NCBI GenBank assembly: GCA_011391075.1
Contig: JAABRF010000017.1
Span: 1-36,628, forward strand
Direction: 5' to 3'
Source of the DNA: Flavobacteriia bacterium
GTDB taxonomy: Bacteria; Bacteroidota; Bacteroidia; Flavobacteriales; Flavobacteriaceae
Length of the DNA stretch: 36,628 nt
Shown here: positions 7,829 to 15,454 of the stretch, in pieces
Layout of the letters: every line of letters starts with the position of its first letter
How positions within the stretch are numbered: the first letter of the stretch is position 1
The notes under the pieces: model-generated
What the model saw: the letters and a program-made list of their open reading frames with translations, nothing else
Database searches by the model: none
Told to the model about the DNA's origin: nothing
Translations under genes and position numbers: made by a program

Positions 7829-8905
7829 ATGCAAAAAGATTACTTAGTTGTAGGATTAGGATTAGCCGGATTGGCATTCAGTTCTATATTAGAGCAAAAT
7901 AAAAGGAGTTTTCATATCATCGATAATAATTCCAATTTATCCAGTCGGGTCATCGGAGGTATGTATAATCCTATAATCCTTAAGCGTTTTTCACCCGCTT
8001 GGAAAGCTCACGAAATGTGGCAACAATCCATTTTGACATATCAACATTTGGAAAGAAAATTTGCTAAAACCTATTTTCAACCCTTTAAAATATTTAGAAT
8101 TCTCAAATCAATAGAAGAACAGAACAATTGGTCTGTTGCTTCAGATAAAGTCGTGATGAAGGAATACATGACTAGCCAACTCGTTCATGAAGCCATTTCG
8201 GGAATAGATGCGCCATATGGTTTTGGTGAATTGCAAAACGTTGGAAGAGTCGAAGGTGAACAAATACTCCAAGATTATAAGAAGTTTGCTTTAGATTCAG
8301 GATTGTTAAGTGTAGAACCTTTTGTCTATGAAGAGATCACATTTAAAGATCAACTGGTTTATTACAAAGGACAAACCTATAAACATATCGTTTTTTGTGA
8401 AGGATCTTATGTGACACAGAATCCTTATTTTAATTATTTACCCATGAAAGTTTCTAAAGGAGAAATGCTCATCGTTGAAATTCCCGATTTGGAAATGACG
8501 CAAGCTATCAAATCCAGTTGTTTTATGGTACCTTTGGGAAATCATTTGTTTATAGTGGGTGCAACATATAATTGGGAAGATAAAACAGTTGATTTAACGC
8601 AAGTGGGTCAAGCCGAATTAGAAGAGAAATTGCAATCTTTCCTCAAATTGCCGTATCGTATTTTGGATTATAAGGCCGGAATTCGCCCTACAGTTTCCGA
8701 TAGAAGACCATTACTAGGTAAACATCCTCAATTTCCACAGTTGGCTATATTGAATGGTTTAGGTACCCGTGGGATTATATATGCACCGGCATTAGCCGAA
8801 ATATTATTCAATCATTTGGAAAACGATCAAACTTTAGATCCCGATTTACACATTACCCGATTTTCTCAAGAATATAGTGAAACCAATAGCAACCATTCCA
8901 TATGA
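7829..8905 (+). CDS. FAD-dependent oxidoreductase (DAO family)
   Basis: 358-aa flavoprotein of the D-amino-acid-oxidase / glycine-oxidase-like fold. The N-terminus is a dinucleotide-binding strand with GLGLAG at residues 9-14. The C-terminus has the family signature GIRPTVSDRRPLLG (about residue 288) and a Gly-rich NGLGTRGIIYAP block that closes over FAD. The substrate cannot be told from sequence; deamination or oxidation of a secondary or primary amine is the family norm. No membrane segment or signal peptide is seen, so it should be cytoplasmic. The frame extends upstream to 7787, but those codons fall in the gldN terminator. Its stop overlaps the next gene's start by four bases (ATGA), implying translational coupling to the ABC-F gene. 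Confidence 0.85.
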   Translation: MQKDYLVVGLGLAGLAFSSILEQNKRSFHIIDNNSNLSSRVIGGMYNPIILKRFSPAWKAHEMWQQSILTYQHLERKFAKTYFQPFKIFRILKSIEEQNNWSVASDKVVMKEYMTSQLVHEAISGIDAPYGFGELQNVGRVEGEQILQDYKKFALDSGLLSVEPFVYEEITFKDQLVYYKGQTYKHIVFCEGSYVTQNPYFNYLPMKVSKGEMLIVEIPDLEMTQAIKSSCFMVPLGNHLFIVGATYNWEDKTVDLTQVGQAELEEKLQSFLKLPYRILDYKAGIRPTVSDRRPLLGKHPQFPQLAILNGLGTRGIIYAPALAEILFNHLENDQTLDPDLHITRFSQEYSETNSNHSI

Positions 8906-10788
8906 TTGATGTAAATAATTTAACGGTTACCTTTGCTGGAACGCCTTTGTTTTGGGAAATTGGATTTAAACTTACGCCGGGAAGTCGTGTTGGATTGATT
9001 GGTAAAAACGGAGCAGGAAAATCAACTTTGCTTAAAGTAATAGCCGGAGAACAAGAATATACAGGAACACTTTCCATCGATAAAGGTACTAAAATCGGGT
9101 TTCTCAAACAAGATATTGATTTCAACCATGGCCGAACTATTTTAGAAGAAGCGTATTTGGCGTTTACTGAAATTAAAGCTATCGAAACTGAATTGGAACA
9201 AATCCACCTTGATTTAGAAAATCGAACAGATTATGAAAGTGAAGCTTATCATGAGGTGCTACATCAAATGGATGATTTAAACCACAGATATCAATTGATT
9301 GGTGGTTATAATTACAAAGGAGATACGGAAAAAATATTACAAGGTTTAGGTTTTAAATCAGCCGATTTTGATAAATTGACAGATACTTTTTCGGGTGGTT
9401 GGCGCATGCGTATTGAATTGGCAAAGTTATTATTACAACAAAATGATGTACTGCTTTTAGACGAACCAACCAATCACTTGGATATAGATTCCATATTGTG
9501 GTTTGAAAACTTTTTGAAAAGCTATCAAGGAGTTGTGTTATTAGTTTCACATGATAGAATGTTTTTGGATGAAGTTACCAATCGAACGATAGAGATCTCA
9601 TTAGGTTCAATTTATGATTTTAAAAAGCCATATTCACATTATATTTCAATTAGACAGGAATTAATAGAAAAGCAATTACAAGCCCAAAAAAATCAGGAAA
9701 AGCAGATCAAACAGACGGAGCAACTGATTGAAAAATTTAGATATAAGGCCTCCAAGGCAGCTTTTGCGCAATCTTTAATAAAAAAATTGGACAAAGTCGA
9801 ACGCATTGAGGTTGATGTGGAAGATCATTCGGTTATGAATGTCAAATTTCCCATTTCTGAACAACCCGGTAGAGTGATTTTTACTTTGGATAAGATAAGT
9901 AAATATTATGGCAGTAAAAAAGTACTTGAAAATGTCAATCTATTACTGGAACGCGGATCAAAAATAGCTTTTGTTGGTCAAAATGGGATGGGTAAAACCA
10001 CGTTGGCAAAGATTTTAGTCAATGAAATCAGTTATGATGGTCAAGTAGAATTGGGTCACAATGTGAAAATAGGTTATTTTGCCCAAAATCAATCCGATTA
10101 TCTGAATGGAGAAAACAATTTGCTTCAGGAAATGGAATCGGCAGCTGATGATAACAATCGTATCAAAATACGATCGCTTTTGGGTAGTTTTTTGTTTGGT
10201 GGAGATGCGGTAGAGAAAAAGGTTAAAATGCTCAGTGGAGGCGAAAGAAACCGTTTGGCCTTGAGTAAAATGCTATTGAATCCGTTTAATGTGTTGATTA
10301 TGGACGAACCTACCAATCACTTGGATATGTTGTCTAAAAATGTATTAAAAAAAGCGTTGAATGAATTTGAAGGAAGTTTGATAGTAGTTTCACATGACCG
10401 TGATTTTTTACAAGGATTGGTCAATAAAGTCTATGAATTCAGAGACAATCAAATCAAAGAATATTTGGGAGATATCGATTATTATTTGGAACAACGCAAA
10501 TTTGATAATTTTAGAGAAGTTGAAAAAAATTCAATAGTAGAAATTGGAGGAAAAGTATTTAAAGGAAATGCTAGAGATCAAGAGAAATATCACAAAAAAG
10601 TAAAGAATCAAATTTCAAAAATTGAAAGCCAAATTGAGACATTAGAAGCTGAATTATTACTATGGGATCAAGCATTAGTTGAAAATAATGCGCAAATACT
10701 CAATCAACCCGATTTTTTTAAGAAGTATCAAGATAAAAAAGATCAAATAGCAATTTTGATGGAACAATGGACTGAATTACAAATGTAA
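8902..10788 (+). CDS. ABC-F family ATP-binding protein (Uup-like)
   Basis: 628-aa soluble protein with two ABC ATPase domains and no membrane segments, so an ABC-F ribosome-associated factor rather than a transporter. Domain 1: GKNGAGKST Walker A (34-42), signature FSGGWRMR and Walker B LLLDEPTNHLD (about 190-197). Domain 2: GQNGMGKTT (about 358), signature LSGGERNR and LIMDEPTNHLD. The linker between domains is charged and helical, as in ABC-F proteins that reach the peptidyl transferase centre. A C-terminal coiled coil (about 555-628) resembles that of Uup, which binds nucleic acid. A housekeeping translation or recombination role is more likely than antibiotic resistance. It overlaps the FAD oxidoreductase gene by four bases. 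Confidence 0.92.
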   Translation: MIDVNNLTVTFAGTPLFWEIGFKLTPGSRVGLIGKNGAGKSTLLKVIAGEQEYTGTLSIDKGTKIGFLKQDIDFNHGRTILEEAYLAFTEIKAIETELEQIHLDLENRTDYESEAYHEVLHQMDDLNHRYQLIGGYNYKGDTEKILQGLGFKSADFDKLTDTFSGGWRMRIELAKLLLQQNDVLLLDEPTNHLDIDSILWFENFLKSYQGVVLLVSHDRMFLDEVTNRTIEISLGSIYDFKKPYSHYISIRQELIEKQLQAQKNQEKQIKQTEQLIEKFRYKASKAAFAQSLIKKLDKVERIEVDVEDHSVMNVKFPISEQPGRVIFTLDKISKYYGSKKVLENVNLLLERGSKIAFVGQNGMGKTTLAKILVNEISYDGQVELGHNVKIGYFAQNQSDYLNGENNLLQEMESAADDNNRIKIRSLLGSFLFGGDAVEKKVKMLSGGERNRLALSKMLLNPFNVLIMDEPTNHLDMLSKNVLKKALNEFEGSLIVVSHDRDFLQGLVNKVYEFRDNQIKEYLGDIDYYLEQRKFDNFREVEKNSIVEIGGKVFKGNARDQEKYHKKVKNQISKIESQIETLEAELLLWDQALVENNAQILNQPDFFKKYQDKKDQIAILMEQWTELQM

Positions 10789-10796
10789 GTTGTTTA

Positions 10797-10815
10797 TAAT
10801 TTTGTATTAATACAA
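10797..10815 (+). promoter_or_regulatory. -7 element overlapping a 14-bp palindrome
   Basis: TAATTTTG (10797-10804) matches TAnnTTTG. The perfect palindrome TTGTATTAATACAA (10802-10815) overlaps it and covers the expected start site, as an operator would. It could drive the permease/ATPase pair with a leader of about 100 bases. No -33 match is seen. Confidence 0.35.
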
Positions 10816-10910
10816 CCTGTAGAAATAAATTAATATTATGTCCAATTTGTCTAAATCTTTCAGATTTTGAGTAAATTTTAAAAAGATTATTCCTACTTTT
10901 ACCAATTGAA

Positions 10911-11651
10911 ATGAATTATCTACATCACATAGGCGCTTATTTTCTCATGTTGAGAGAAGTTTTTAAAAAACCTCAGAAATGGAAGGTTTTTTGGGAAATG
11001 TTGTTTCGAGAAATTGACGATTTGGGTTTAAAATCCCTTGGTATTACAGCTTTCATATCTTTTTTTGTAGGAGGCGTTGTATCTATTCAAACCGCTTTGA
11101 GTGTTGAGAGTCCTTTCATTCCCAAATATTTAATTGGATTTGCAACCATGAGATCCGTTGTTTTGGAGTTTGCTCCCACTTTTATCTCAATTATTTTAGC
11201 TGGAAAAGTTGGATCTTTTATTACCTCTAGTATTGGTACCATGCGCGTTACGGAGCAAATAGATGCTTTGGAAATTATGGGTATCAATTCTATTAATTAT
11301 TTGGTTTTACCAAAAGTGATAGCAGCATTATTTTTTTATCCCATTTTATTGGCAATTGCTATGTTTTTAGGTATTCTTGGTGGATGGGTAGCCGGATTAA
11401 TTACAGAATTATTTTTTACTGAAGATTATTTATTTGGTGTTCAATTGGATTTCAACCCATATATTATCAAGTATTCTTTTATCAAATTGGTTGTATTTGC
11501 CTTTGTAATAGTGACTATACCGGCTTATCATGGACATAAAGTAGAAGGTGGTGCATTGGAAGTAGGTAGAGCCAGTACTAAAGCCGTAGTTTGGACTAGT
11601 GTGGTTATTATTCTTTTGAATTATTTCTTAACCCAAATGCTATTAGGCTAA
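10911..11651 (+). CDS. MlaE-family ABC transporter permease
   Basis: 246-aa integral membrane protein of the MlaE (YrbE/TTG2B) family, the permease of ABC systems that move phospholipid or other lipids between inner and outer membrane. It shows the hallmark EQIDALEIMGI (about residue 113), preceded by the conserved Gly/Ala-rich LAGKVGSFITSSIGTMRVT segment, and several hydrophobic helices, including one near the C-terminus. Its stop overlaps the start of the ATPase gene (TAATG), so the two are coupled. No MlaD (MCE-domain) gene follows in the window; the substrate-binding part must lie elsewhere. A weaker -7-like TACTTTTA sits at 10894-10901, only nine bases before the ATG. Confidence 0.9.
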   Translation: MNYLHHIGAYFLMLREVFKKPQKWKVFWEMLFREIDDLGLKSLGITAFISFFVGGVVSIQTALSVESPFIPKYLIGFATMRSVVLEFAPTFISIILAGKVGSFITSSIGTMRVTEQIDALEIMGINSINYLVLPKVIAALFFYPILLAIAMFLGILGGWVAGLITELFFTEDYLFGVQLDFNPYIIKYSFIKLVVFAFVIVTIPAYHGHKVEGGALEVGRASTKAVVWTSVVIILLNYFLTQMLLG

Positions 11652-12415
11652 TGTTAGAAGTAAAAGATATATACAAGTCATTTGGCGATTTTCCTGTGTT
11701 AAAAGGAATCAGTACTTTTTTTGAAAAAGGAAAAACCAGTATGGTTATTGGACAAAGTGGTTCAGGGAAAACCGTTTTAGTTAAGTGTATGTTGGGACTA
11801 TTTGAACCCGATAGTGGCATCATTTCCTATGATAATAGAATTTTTAAGGATTTAGATGAAAATGAACGACGTGAAATCCGTCAAGAAATTGGGATGGTTT
11901 TTCAAGGAAGTGCCTTGTATGATTCATTGACCGTTGAAGAAAACGTGATGTTTCCATTGAAAATGTTCACCAATAAAACCCGAGCCGAAATGATTGACAG
12001 AGCCAATGTAGTCTTAAATCGGGTTAACTTGGTAGATAAAAATCATTTATTTCCATCTGAATTATCGGGTGGAATGAAAAAACGGGTTGCTATAGCCAGA
12101 GCCATTGTAATGAATCCTAAATATTTGTTTTGCGACGAACCCAATTCGGGTTTGGATCCCAAAACATCAATTGTAATTGACAATCTAATAAAAGAAATAA
12201 CGCAGGAATTTGACATCATTACGGTAATAAATAGTCATGATATGAATTCGGTTATGGAAATTGGAGACAAAATTGTTTTTTTAAAGAATGGAATTAAAGC
12301 TTGGGAAGGTAGTAAAGATAATATTTTCGAAACTGATAATGAGGCAATTGTAGATTTCGTTTATTCATCCAATTTATACAAGAAAATTAAACAAGCACAT
12401 TTGAAAGGACTTTAG
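11651..12415 (+). CDS. MlaF-family ABC transporter ATP-binding protein
   Basis: 254-aa ABC ATPase that pairs with the upstream MlaE-type permease. Walker A is GQSGSGKT (34-41). The signature LSGGMKKRVAIARAI, with the MKKRV variation typical of MlaF, is near residue 138, and Walker B (YLFCDEPNSGLDP) near 158. The switch His is in the VINSHDMNSV block. The usual MlaF C-terminal tail is short here. The one-base stop/start overlap with the permease gene indicates a fixed subunit ratio. The likely role is energising lipid movement across the envelope; direction and lipid are not readable from sequence. Confidence 0.92.
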   Translation: MLEVKDIYKSFGDFPVLKGISTFFEKGKTSMVIGQSGSGKTVLVKCMLGLFEPDSGIISYDNRIFKDLDENERREIRQEIGMVFQGSALYDSLTVEENVMFPLKMFTNKTRAEMIDRANVVLNRVNLVDKNHLFPSELSGGMKKRVAIARAIVMNPKYLFCDEPNSGLDPKTSIVIDNLIKEITQEFDIITVINSHDMNSVMEIGDKIVFLKNGIKAWEGSKDNIFETDNEAIVDFVYSSNLYKKIKQAHLKGL

Positions 12416-12435
12416 GAAAAAAACTTCATAATATA

Positions 12436-12466
12436 TTTGATTTTAAGAAATAAGATTATATATTTG
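12436..12466 (+). promoter_or_regulatory. Promoter of tRNA-Lys
   Basis: TTTG (12436-12439), 19 bases, then TATATTTG (12459-12466): an excellent match to the Bacteroidota -33/-7 promoter. Transcription would begin a few bases before the tRNA at 12481. Confidence 0.8.
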
Positions 12467-12480
12467 CACGCTCAAAATAA

Positions 12481-12553
12481 GACTCGGTAGCTCAGTAGGT
12501 AGAGCACAACACTTTTAATGTTGGGGTCCTGGGTTCGAGCCCCAGCCGGGTCA
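12481..12553 (+). tRNA. tRNA-Lys, anticodon TTT
   Basis: A 73-base cloverleaf can be drawn. The acceptor stem is GACTCGG/CCGGGTC with one G-T pair. The D arm is GCTC/GAGC, the anticodon stem CAACA/TGTTG with loop CTTTTAA (anticodon TTT), the variable loop GGGTC, and the T arm CTGGG/CCCAG with loop TTCGAGC. The discriminator is A and CCA is not encoded. It has its own promoter and terminator. Confidence 0.97.
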
Positions 12554-12560
12554 CTTTTAT

Positions 12561-12591
12561 AATTCCGATTTTTCAATCGGAATTTTTTTTT
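12561..12591 (+). terminator. Terminator of tRNA-Lys
   Basis: Perfect stem AATTCCGATT (12561-12570) / AATCGGAATT (12575-12584) with loop TTTC, continued by T's to 12591. Confidence 0.9.
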
Positions 12592-12658
12592 GGGGTGAAT
12601 TGGGGCAAGAAGTTTATCCTGAACGAAGTTGAAGGAAGCCCCAGCCGGGTCACTTTTT

Positions 12659-12684
12659 AATTCCGATTTTTCAATCGGAATTTT
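12659..12684 (+). terminator. Second copy of the tRNA-Lys terminator hairpin
   Basis: The same AATTCCGATT/AATCGGAATT hairpin as at 12561, here with only four T's after the stem. It is part of the duplicated segment and is probably a backup or remnant terminator. Confidence 0.6.
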
Positions 12685-12718
12685 CAATTACTAATCTTAG
12701 TTTGATTCTTGTTTTTTT

Positions 12719-12767
12719 AGATTCTTCCTCTCTCCAGATAGCTATCGGGAGAAAGGAGGAATCTTTT
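12719..12767. repeat. Imperfect hairpin carrying the GATAGCTATC palindrome
   Basis: AGATTCTTCC (12719-12728) can pair imperfectly with GGAGGAATCT (12755-12764); the top of the hairpin is GATAGCTATCGGGA (12737-12750). T tracts flank both arms. The same 14-base word occurs inverted at 27419-27432. It probably ends transcription in either direction. Confidence 0.6.
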
Positions 12768-12811
12768 CTGATTAATAAAACTCAGGTTACTACTTTTTTG
12801 ATCCTTTTTTA

Positions 12812-12819
12812 TAAATTTG
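12812..12819 (+). promoter_or_regulatory. -7 element of the desulfhydrase/deaminase gene
   Basis: TAAATTTG matches TAnnTTTG and ends four bases before the ATG at 12824. If used, the mRNA would be leaderless or nearly so. No -33 match at normal spacing. Confidence 0.5.
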
Positions 12820-12823
12820 TCAA

Positions 12824-13753
12824 ATGCTTCTACCACTCAAAAAAAGTATCAATCAAAAAGTGATATACACACCTCAGGGATGTGAATCGATTCAACTTTG
12901 GATTAAAAGAGAGGATTTGCTACATCCCGATATTTCCGGTAATAAATATCGAAAATTGCGTTATAATGTCGAACGTGCAGCTATGTTGGGTTTTGATACT
13001 TTGTTGACTTTTGGGGGCGCTTATTCTAATCACATTGCCGCAGCAGCTGCAGCAGGAAAAGAATTGGGATTTAAAACTATTGGTGTAATCAGAGGTGATG
13101 AATTGGAATATTTGGATAATGTGTGGACTGAAAATCCAACCTTGGCATTTGCTAAAAGTCAGGGAATGCAATTTAAATTTGTTTCCCGTACCGATTATCG
13201 GTTGAAAGATACAGAAGCGTTTATTGAACAATTGAAGAGCGAATTTGGTTCTTTCTATCTCGTTCCTCAAGGTGGAACCAATGAATGGGCAGTAAAAGGC
13301 TGTGAAGAGATTTTAAGTGACGAAGATGACGTTTTTGACTTTATCACTTGTGGCATTGGAACTGGAGGAACTATTTCAGGGATTATCAATTCGGCAAAAA
13401 GTCATCAAAAAGTGTTGGGATTTCCAGCTTTAAAAGATGATTTCTTAGGAGAAGAAATTTTAAAATATGTCAATAAAACTGAAAATTGGGAATTGATAAA
13501 AGACTATCACTTTGGAGGATTTGCTAAAATAAATGAAGAATTGGTGCGTTTTATCAATGATTTTAAAAATCAAACAGGAGTTGCATTGGATCCAATTTAT
13601 ACGGGAAAAATGTTATTTGGAATAGTAGATTTGATTCAAAAGAATTATTTTCCAAAAGAAGCACGTATTTTAGCCATTCATACCGGAGGTCTACAAGGTA
13701 TTTTGGGGATGAATTATAGATTGTCAAAACAAAAATTAAATCAATTGATATAG
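12824..13753 (+). CDS. D-cysteine desulfhydrase / ACC deaminase family PLP enzyme
   Basis: 309-aa PLP-dependent enzyme of the tryptophan synthase beta-like fold. SGNKYRKLRYN (38-48) holds the PLP-binding Lys41. GGAYSNHIAAAAAAGK (about 65-80) matches the Ser-Asn-His block that contacts PLP and substrate. GTGGTISG (about 183) is the phosphate-binding loop. It is probably cytoplasmic and splits D-cysteine to pyruvate, sulfide and ammonia, or opens ACC to 2-oxobutyrate; the two activities cannot be separated by sequence alone, and ACC deaminase annotations in Bacteroidota are often wrong. The next gene starts on the base after its stop codon. The -7 element is unusually close to the ATG, but the N-terminus looks normal. 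Confidence 0.87.
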   Translation: MLLPLKKSINQKVIYTPQGCESIQLWIKREDLLHPDISGNKYRKLRYNVERAAMLGFDTLLTFGGAYSNHIAAAAAAGKELGFKTIGVIRGDELEYLDNVWTENPTLAFAKSQGMQFKFVSRTDYRLKDTEAFIEQLKSEFGSFYLVPQGGTNEWAVKGCEEILSDEDDVFDFITCGIGTGGTISGIINSAKSHQKVLGFPALKDDFLGEEILKYVNKTENWELIKDYHFGGFAKINEELVRFINDFKNQTGVALDPIYTGKMLFGIVDLIQKNYFPKEARILAIHTGGLQGILGMNYRLSKQKLNQLI

Positions 13754-15409
13754 ATGAGATTTGTAGTAAAATTTAGTATTCTATTAGTTGTTGTATTATT
13801 ATCTGCGTGTGGTAGCAAGAAAAAGACCATTCACCATCCGAAAACCGATAAGGTTGAAGTGAAAGCAAACAATGAAAAGGATCTTACGACAAAAACTGAA
13901 GAATCTGATTCCAAAAATGTTGAAAAAAGCAACGATATTATCGTCAGACCTAATCAAACGACAAAAGATTATGTTATAGCATATGCCGATGTTGCCATGC
14001 AAAAGATGAGAGAACACAATATTCCGGCTTCCATAACTTTGGCGCAAGGGATTTTGGAATCGGGAAGTGGTAACAGTGTATTAACTAAAAAGTCAAATAA
14101 TCATTTTGGGATTAAATGTCATAAAGAATGGACGGGTGAAAAAGTTTACCACGATGACGATGCCAAAGGTGAGTGTTTTAGAGTCTATGAAAAAGCAGAA
14201 GGTTCTTTTGAAGATCATTCACAATTTTTGCTTACTCGTGGGAGATATGCATCCCTTTTTAAACTCGAACCTGGCGATTACGTGGGTTGGGCTTATGGAC
14301 TCAAAGCAGCAGGCTATGCGACTGATCCAAAATATCCTCAAAAATTAATTGCCTATATCGAAAAATACGAGTTGAAAAAATACGATGAACAGGTTTTGGG
14401 TAAATCTGCCAAACTCACGGTTATTGAAATGAAAAAAGAAGTGGAACTTCCCAAAGGTGAATATTATGTTGTCAAGAAAGGCGATGGTTTATATTCCATT
14501 GGAAAAAAATTCAATTTAACGGTGGATGAACTCAAATTATTGAATGGTTTGACTTCAAATGAACTTTCAGTTGGACAGAAACTCAAAGTGAAGAAATCTG
14601 AAAATCCAATTGAAACAAAAAAAAATCAGATAGAAGTAAAGGAAACAACAATTACAGAGAAAAATACTTCAATGCCGGAATTTCATTTAGTGGAAAAAGG
14701 GGAAGGATTATATGGAATTTCAAAAAAATATGGAATTTCAATTGATGAACTCAAATCGATAAACCTATTAGAAACCGAAGATTTAAGTATCGGTCAAAAG
14801 TTATATCTTCAAAAACCAAACACCAAAGTTGTAGATAACTTTCCAATCATACAAAAAGATACCACTTATAATGCTCAAATAATTTATCATACTGTTGTAA
14901 AAGGTGAAGGATTGTATGCCATTTCCAAAAAATATACGTTAACAGTTGATGATCTCATGGTTATGAATGAACTCATATCTGAAGATATACAAGAAGGGCA
15001 AATTTTAAAAGTAGGAATGTCAAATGGTGCAAATTCTGAAAATTCAAATCAAGCTTTTCAAATAAAGGTCAAGGATTCGATTCAAGAAATACCGCTCAAA
15101 CATACAGTTCAAAAAAATGAAACTTTGAATCAAATTGCTTATAAATACGAATTGGAAGTGCCTTATTTGAGAAAACTCAACAAACTCACATCCGATATTT
15201 TAAAAGAAGGTCAAGTGTTGTGGTTGAAATCGGAACAAGAAACGACTGAAGTAAAGAATGTATCAGATGTTAAAGTGCATGTCGTTCAAAAAGGCGATAC
15301 GCTCTATTCCATTTCAAAATTATATGATATTTCTATAGATAAATTAACCGAATTGAATCAACTTAATGGTGTGGAAATAAGTATTGGTCAAGTGCTCATA
15401 TTAGAATAA
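13754..15409 (+). CDS. Glucosaminidase lipoprotein with five LysM domains
   Basis: 551-aa cell-wall hydrolase. The N-terminus is a lipoprotein signal with lipobox LLSAC (Cys19). After a charged linker comes a glucosaminidase domain (about 70-205, GH73 / FlgJ-like), with the likely catalytic Glu102 in LAQGILESGSG and the conserved NNHFGIKC and YATDPKYPQK blocks. Five LysM peptidoglycan-binding domains follow at roughly 236-279, 309-353, 377-421, 449-493 and 508-551; each has a VxKG(D/E)xLYxIxKKY-like start, and the fourth is the most divergent. Role: cutting glycan strands during growth or division while held to the outer membrane. The linkers are Lys/Asn-rich. It abuts the PLP enzyme gene and ends at a bidirectional terminator. 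Confidence 0.93.
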   Translation: MRFVVKFSILLVVVLLSACGSKKKTIHHPKTDKVEVKANNEKDLTTKTEESDSKNVEKSNDIIVRPNQTTKDYVIAYADVAMQKMREHNIPASITLAQGILESGSGNSVLTKKSNNHFGIKCHKEWTGEKVYHDDDAKGECFRVYEKAEGSFEDHSQFLLTRGRYASLFKLEPGDYVGWAYGLKAAGYATDPKYPQKLIAYIEKYELKKYDEQVLGKSAKLTVIEMKKEVELPKGEYYVVKKGDGLYSIGKKFNLTVDELKLLNGLTSNELSVGQKLKVKKSENPIETKKNQIEVKETTITEKNTSMPEFHLVEKGEGLYGISKKYGISIDELKSINLLETEDLSIGQKLYLQKPNTKVVDNFPIIQKDTTYNAQIIYHTVVKGEGLYAISKKYTLTVDDLMVMNELISEDIQEGQILKVGMSNGANSENSNQAFQIKVKDSIQEIPLKHTVQKNETLNQIAYKYELEVPYLRKLNKLTSDILKEGQVLWLKSEQETTEVKNVSDVKVHVVQKGDTLYSISKLYDISIDKLTELNQLNGVEISIGQVLILE

Positions 15410-15440
15410 AAAAAGAGCCAACTTTAGTTGGCTCTTTTTT
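15408..15440. terminator. Bidirectional terminator between converging genes
   Basis: Stem GAGCCAAC (15415-15422) / GTTGGCTC (15427-15434), with an A tract on the left and six T's on the right, so it works for both the LysM gene (+) and the gene ending at 15455 (-). Confidence 0.9.
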
Positions 15441-15454
15441 AATAGTTTAAGCAA

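Larger units (their letters stand above)
12538..12684 (+). repeat. Direct repeat of the tRNA-Lys 3' end plus terminator
   Basis: Bases 12538-12586 (from the T loop through the 3' end of the tRNA and its terminator hairpin) recur at 12637-12684 with a single one-base deletion. The copies are about 50 bases apart. The spacer includes ATCCTGAACGAAGTTGAAGG (from 12616), which resembles, from memory, a repeat scattered in Bacteroidota genomes. The second copy is not a functional tRNA. Confidence 0.9.

Noticed and set aside
12538-12684. Integrated mobile element at tRNA-Lys
   Set aside because: The copies are about 50 bases apart with no integrase or cargo; only a footprint could be claimed, so it is listed as a finding, not as an element.
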